A stretch of 64,000 nucleotides of DNA from Sphaerisporangium viridialbum (GTDB lineage Bacteria > Actinomycetota > Actinomycetes > Streptosporangiales > Streptosporangiaceae): positions 4,898,001 to 4,962,000 of the forward strand of contig NZ_CP187232.1 in NCBI RefSeq assembly GCF_049674955.1, written 5' to 3'. The position numbers and the translations under genes were made by a program. The notes below the pieces were generated by a model that did not search any database, was not told the origin of the DNA, and saw nothing but the letters and a program-made list of their open reading frames with translations. Positions 61,217 through 64,000 of the stretch are shown here, piece by piece (within the stretch, counting starts at the first letter, position 1; every line of letters starts with the position of its first letter).

Positions 61217-64000
61217 CTAGCGGGTGATGGTGAAGGTGTCGATGTCGAACAGCGAGCCGCTGCCGCCGGTGAACGACAGGAACAGCGGTCCGGTCGCCGT
61301 GCCGGTCAGCGTGGTCGACACCGTCGTGAAGTTGTCGAAGCTGCCGGTGTTGGCGACGTTGACCGAACCGAGGAGGGTGCCGGTCTGCGAGCCGGAGCGG
61401 ATCTGGATGGTGCCGCCGGGGCCGCCGGAGGACACCCGGGCCGAGAAGGTCTTCGCGCCCTGGGTGTTCACCTGCGAGTACCCGGCCCAGTCGCCGTTGT
61501 CGATGTACCCGAGCGTCAGGCCGCCGCTGGCGCCCGCGTGGCCGGCCGTCTGCACGCCCGACTGCGAGGTGAAGGCCTCGCCCTCGGTCGTGGTGGAGGT
61601 GCCGGTGCCGGTGTTGAGGGTGTAGGCGTCGAGGTCGAACAGGTTGCCCTGGCCGGTCACGCCCTTGAACACCAGGTACAACGTCGTGGCGCCCGCCGGG
61701 ACGTTGCTGAGGTTCCCGGTGACGTTCACGAAGGTGTCCCAGCCGCCGGTGTTGGCGACGTTGACCGACCCGAGCAGGGTGCCGGTCGCCGAACCCGCCC
61801 GCACCTCCAGCGTGCCGCCGGCGCCGCCGGAGGAGACCCTCGCGGTGATGCTCTGGGCGTTGGAGACGTTGTACGGGGTGAAGGAGATCCAGTCGCCGTT
61901 GTCGGTGAAGCCGACGGTCTTGGCGCCCTCGGCCCCGGCGTGGTCGGCGGTCTGGATGCCGTTCTGCGCGCCGAAGTGCTCGGCCTGGCGGTGCCTCGGC
62001 TGCAGCGTGCGGGTGCTGGTCGAGGTCAGGCCGCCCTTGTCGGTGTAGGAGGCGGTGAAGACGCCGAAGATGTTCGCCGCGGCGTCGTGCTCACCGTCGA
62101 CCGGGACCGCGATGGATCCACTGCAGCCGGTCTTGGAGGTGATCTGGTGGGCGTGGCTGTCGTGACCGAGGCTGTAGGTCACCGTCACCTTGGAGCAGTC
62201 GATCGTGCCGTCCTCCGGGTCGCTGACGTTGACCTGGAAGGGCACGGTGTCACCGAAGGAGAACAGCTGGCCGTCCACCGGCTGTGCCAGCGTCACCGTC
62301 GGCGCGGTGTTGCCGACGCTCACGATGACGCTGGCGGTCCCGGTCAGCCCCTGGGGGTCCTTGACGGTCAGCGTCGCCGTGTAGGTGCCGTTGGTGGTGT
62401 AGGTGTACGTGGGGTTGGCCGCGGTGGAGGTGGCGCCGTTGCCGAAGTTCCACGAGTAGGTCAGCGCGCCGCCCTCGGGGTCGGAGCTGCCGGCCGAGGA
62501 GAAGGTCACCGCGAGCGGGCTCGGACCCGAGGTCTTGTTGGCAGAGGCCTTGGCGATCGGGTTGCGGTTGGTCCCGCCGATGTACTCGATCCGCCAGAGC
62601 GCCTGGTTGTTGCTGCCGGTGCCGTAGTCGAGCACGTACAGCGCGCCGTCCGGGCCGAAGGCCATGTCCATGACCTGCGTGCCGGTCCAGGGGAAGGCGC
62701 CGATGTCACCGTAGGTGCCGTCGGCCTTGACCTCGATGGCCTTGATCCACCTGCGGCCGTACTCGCCGGCGAAGAACCTGCCGTCCAGGGACTGCGGGAA
62801 CTTGATCGCGGAGTTCAGCGAGGCGTCGTACCGGTAGACCGGACCGCCCATCGGCGACTCGGACCCGCCGCCGAACTCCGGCGGGGACCCGGCCTCGCCG
62901 CCGTACCTGATCCAGCTCGGCTTGGCCGCGGGCAGCTTGGCCACGCCGGTGTTGCGGAAGGACGCGTTGGTCGCCCCGCCCGCGCAGTCGAACTTCGCCC
63001 CCGAGGGGCCGCTGGGGAAGGTGTACTTGTTGTAGGTCTCCGCGGTGGTGTTCGTGCCGGTGCAGTACGGCCAGCCGAAGTTGCCCGCGCTGGTGATCCG
63101 GTCGAACTCCACCTGGCCGCCCGGGCCTCGGTTCGGGTCGGGACCGCCGGCGTCCGGGCCGTAGTCACCCAGGTAGACGATGCCGGTGGCCTTGTCGACC
63201 GACATGCGGAACGGGTTGCGGAAACCCATGCCGTAGATCTCGGGCCGCGTCTTGGCCGTCCCCGGCGGGAACAGGTTGCCCGAGGGGATGGTGTAGGTGC
63301 CGTTGGCCTCCGGGTGGATGCGCAGGAGCTTGCCGCGCAGGTCGTTGCTGTTGGCTGAGGTGCGCTGCGCGTCGAACTGCGGGTTGCGGTCGGTGCGCTC
63401 GTCGAGCGGCGAGTACGAGTTGGACTCGAACGGGTTGGTGTCGTCACCCGTGGTGAGGTACAGGTTGCCCGCCGCGTCGAAGTCGATGTCGCCGCCGACG
63501 TGGCAGCACTGGCCGCGGTCGTTGGCGACCTGGAGCACGACCTTCTCGCTGGCCATGTTGAGCGTGTCGTCGGCGTTCAGGGTGAAGCGCGACAGGTTCA
63601 GGTTGCCCTTCCACGCGTCGAACTGCGCCTGCGTGCCGCTGGTCGGCGCGTCGCCGTCCGGCGTGCTCAGCCTGGGCGAGTAGTACAGCCAGACGTAGCG
63701 GTTGGTCGCGAAGCCCGGGTCGACCGCGACGCCCTGCAGGCCCTCTTCGTCGTGGGTGTAGACGTTGAGCTTGCCGGCCTGCTTGGTGCTGCCGGCCGAG
63801 GTGGTGACCCGCACTGTGCCGTCACGAGCGGTGTGGATCACCGAGCGGTTGGGGAGCACCGCGAGGGACATGGCCTCGCCGAGCGCCGCGCCTCCGGTGG
63901 CCAGGTTGACCTGCTGGTAGTCGGAGGCCGGGATCACGGAGGCGTTCGCCGCCGGGCCGGTGGCCGAGACCGTCGCCAAGCCGCCGGAGATTACCAGCGT
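61217..64000 (-). CDS. Secreted PQQ-type sugar dehydrogenase with PKD and two CBM6-like modules (partial, N-terminus beyond the window)
   Basis: 927 residues are visible and the frame stays open at the window edge. The edge codons TLVISGGLATVSA look like the end of a signal peptide, so the true start lies outside. A six-bladed beta-propeller (about 20-470) of the glucose/sorbosone dehydrogenase family has DEEGLQGVAVDPGF, GNLYLTTGDDTNPF, RPEIYGMGFRNPFRMSVDK and LYVLDYGTGSNN. A PKD domain (480-560), a further Ig-like domain (565-665) and two CBM6-like modules (about 668-790 and 798-920) follow. It would oxidise a sugar at the cell surface with PQQ. Confidence 0.85.
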   Translation of the reverse strand, partial: TLVISGGLATVSATGPAANASVIPASDYQQVNLATGGAALGEAMSLAVLPNRSVIHTARDGTVRVTTSAGSTKQAGKLNVYTHDEEGLQGVAVDPGFATNRYVWLYYSPRLSTPDGDAPTSGTQAQFDAWKGNLNLSRFTLNADDTLNMASEKVVLQVANDRGQCCHVGGDIDFDAAGNLYLTTGDDTNPFESNSYSPLDERTDRNPQFDAQRTSANSNDLRGKLLRIHPEANGTYTIPSGNLFPPGTAKTRPEIYGMGFRNPFRMSVDKATGIVYLGDYGPDAGGPDPNRGPGGQVEFDRITSAGNFGWPYCTGTNTTAETYNKYTFPSGPSGAKFDCAGGATNASFRNTGVAKLPAAKPSWIRYGGEAGSPPEFGGGSESPMGGPVYRYDASLNSAIKFPQSLDGRFFAGEYGRRWIKAIEVKADGTYGDIGAFPWTGTQVMDMAFGPDGALYVLDYGTGSNNQALWRIEYIGGTNRNPIAKASANKTSGPSPLAVTFSSAGSSDPEGGALTYSWNFGNGATSTAANPTYTYTTNGTYTATLTVKDPQGLTGTASVIVSVGNTAPTVTLAQPVDGQLFSFGDTVPFQVNVSDPEDGTIDCSKVTVTYSLGHDSHAHQITSKTGCSGSIAVPVDGEHDAAANIFGVFTASYTDKGGLTSTSTRTLQPRHRQAEHFGAQNGIQTADHAGAEGAKTVGFTDNGDWISFTPYNVSNAQSITARVSSGGAGGTLEVRAGSATGTLLGSVNVANTGGWDTFVNVTGNLSNVPAGATTLYLVFKGVTGQGNLFDLDAYTLNTGTGTSTTTEGEAFTSQSGVQTAGHAGASGGLTLGYIDNGDWAGYSQVNTQGAKTFSARVSSGGPGGTIQIRSGSQTGTLLGSVNVANTGSFDNFTTVSTTLTGTATGPLFLSFTGGSGSLFDIDTFTITR

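Overview
The window is high-GC chromosomal DNA from an actinomycete. GTG and TTG starts are common, stop/start overlaps of the GTGA, ATGA and TGATG type link many genes, and several genes are actinobacterial in character: HelR-type RNA polymerase helicase, adjacent ppm1/lnt, a mycothiol-dependent maleylpyruvate isomerase-like enzyme, an XRE regulator beside an RsbW-like ATPase, DUF6461 and DUF6131. The gene mix suggests the order Streptosporangiales; the genus cannot be fixed from sequence reading alone.

Layout. 1-2274: polyprenol-phosphate mannose synthase (cut by the window edge) and apolipoprotein N-acyltransferase. 2837-5131: helR, whose conserved N-terminus lies upstream of the first ATG and appears to begin at an ATT codon. 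5299-12137: a self-regulated glycoside operon (ROK repressor with a clear palindromic operator, ABC importer, GH4 glycosidase, BadF/NAGK-type sugar kinase). 12188-14810: Lrp/AsnC regulator, MFS exporter, the remnant of a GntR regulator, and a DUF3592 protein. 14946-20003: two large secreted proteins, one split by an in-frame amber codon. 20411-24839: signalling genes (CHASE3 histidine kinase, CheR-PAS protein, STAS protein). 25577-26878: two paralogous small secreted proteins and a DUF6131 membrane protein. 27027-29179: mannonate-dehydratase-like enzyme and NAD-dependent epimerase.

29497-37100 is an accessory stretch with a frameshifted pseudogene, an AT-richer hypothetical gene, a TetR/DinB-like/hemerythrin group, a Tn3-type relic, a pair of DMT transporters and a lipoprotein. 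37217-42409 is a coherent operon (polar amino-acid-type ABC importer, acetoacetate-decarboxylase-like enzyme, FadR-type GntR, SDR). 42561-49238 is mixed: pentapeptide protein, an aminoglycoside-phosphotransferase-like gene lying inside the remains of an IS21 element, two-domain GNAT, DUF6461 protein, XRE regulator and ATPase. An unusual array of eleven ~45-bp units fills 49320-49790. 49811-52096 holds a divergent FAD monooxygenase/TetR pair.

52238-59367 is a seven-gene, tightly coupled operon related to the ebo metabolite-trafficking cluster (EboA, EboB, EboC, EboE and EboF-like proteins). No EboD is present, but a myo-inositol-phosphate synthase stands at the head. This is the strongest candidate for a little-described system. 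59555-64000 contains two secreted carbohydrate-active proteins (ThuA-type and PQQ-type sugar dehydrogenase) built with near-identical CBM6-like modules.
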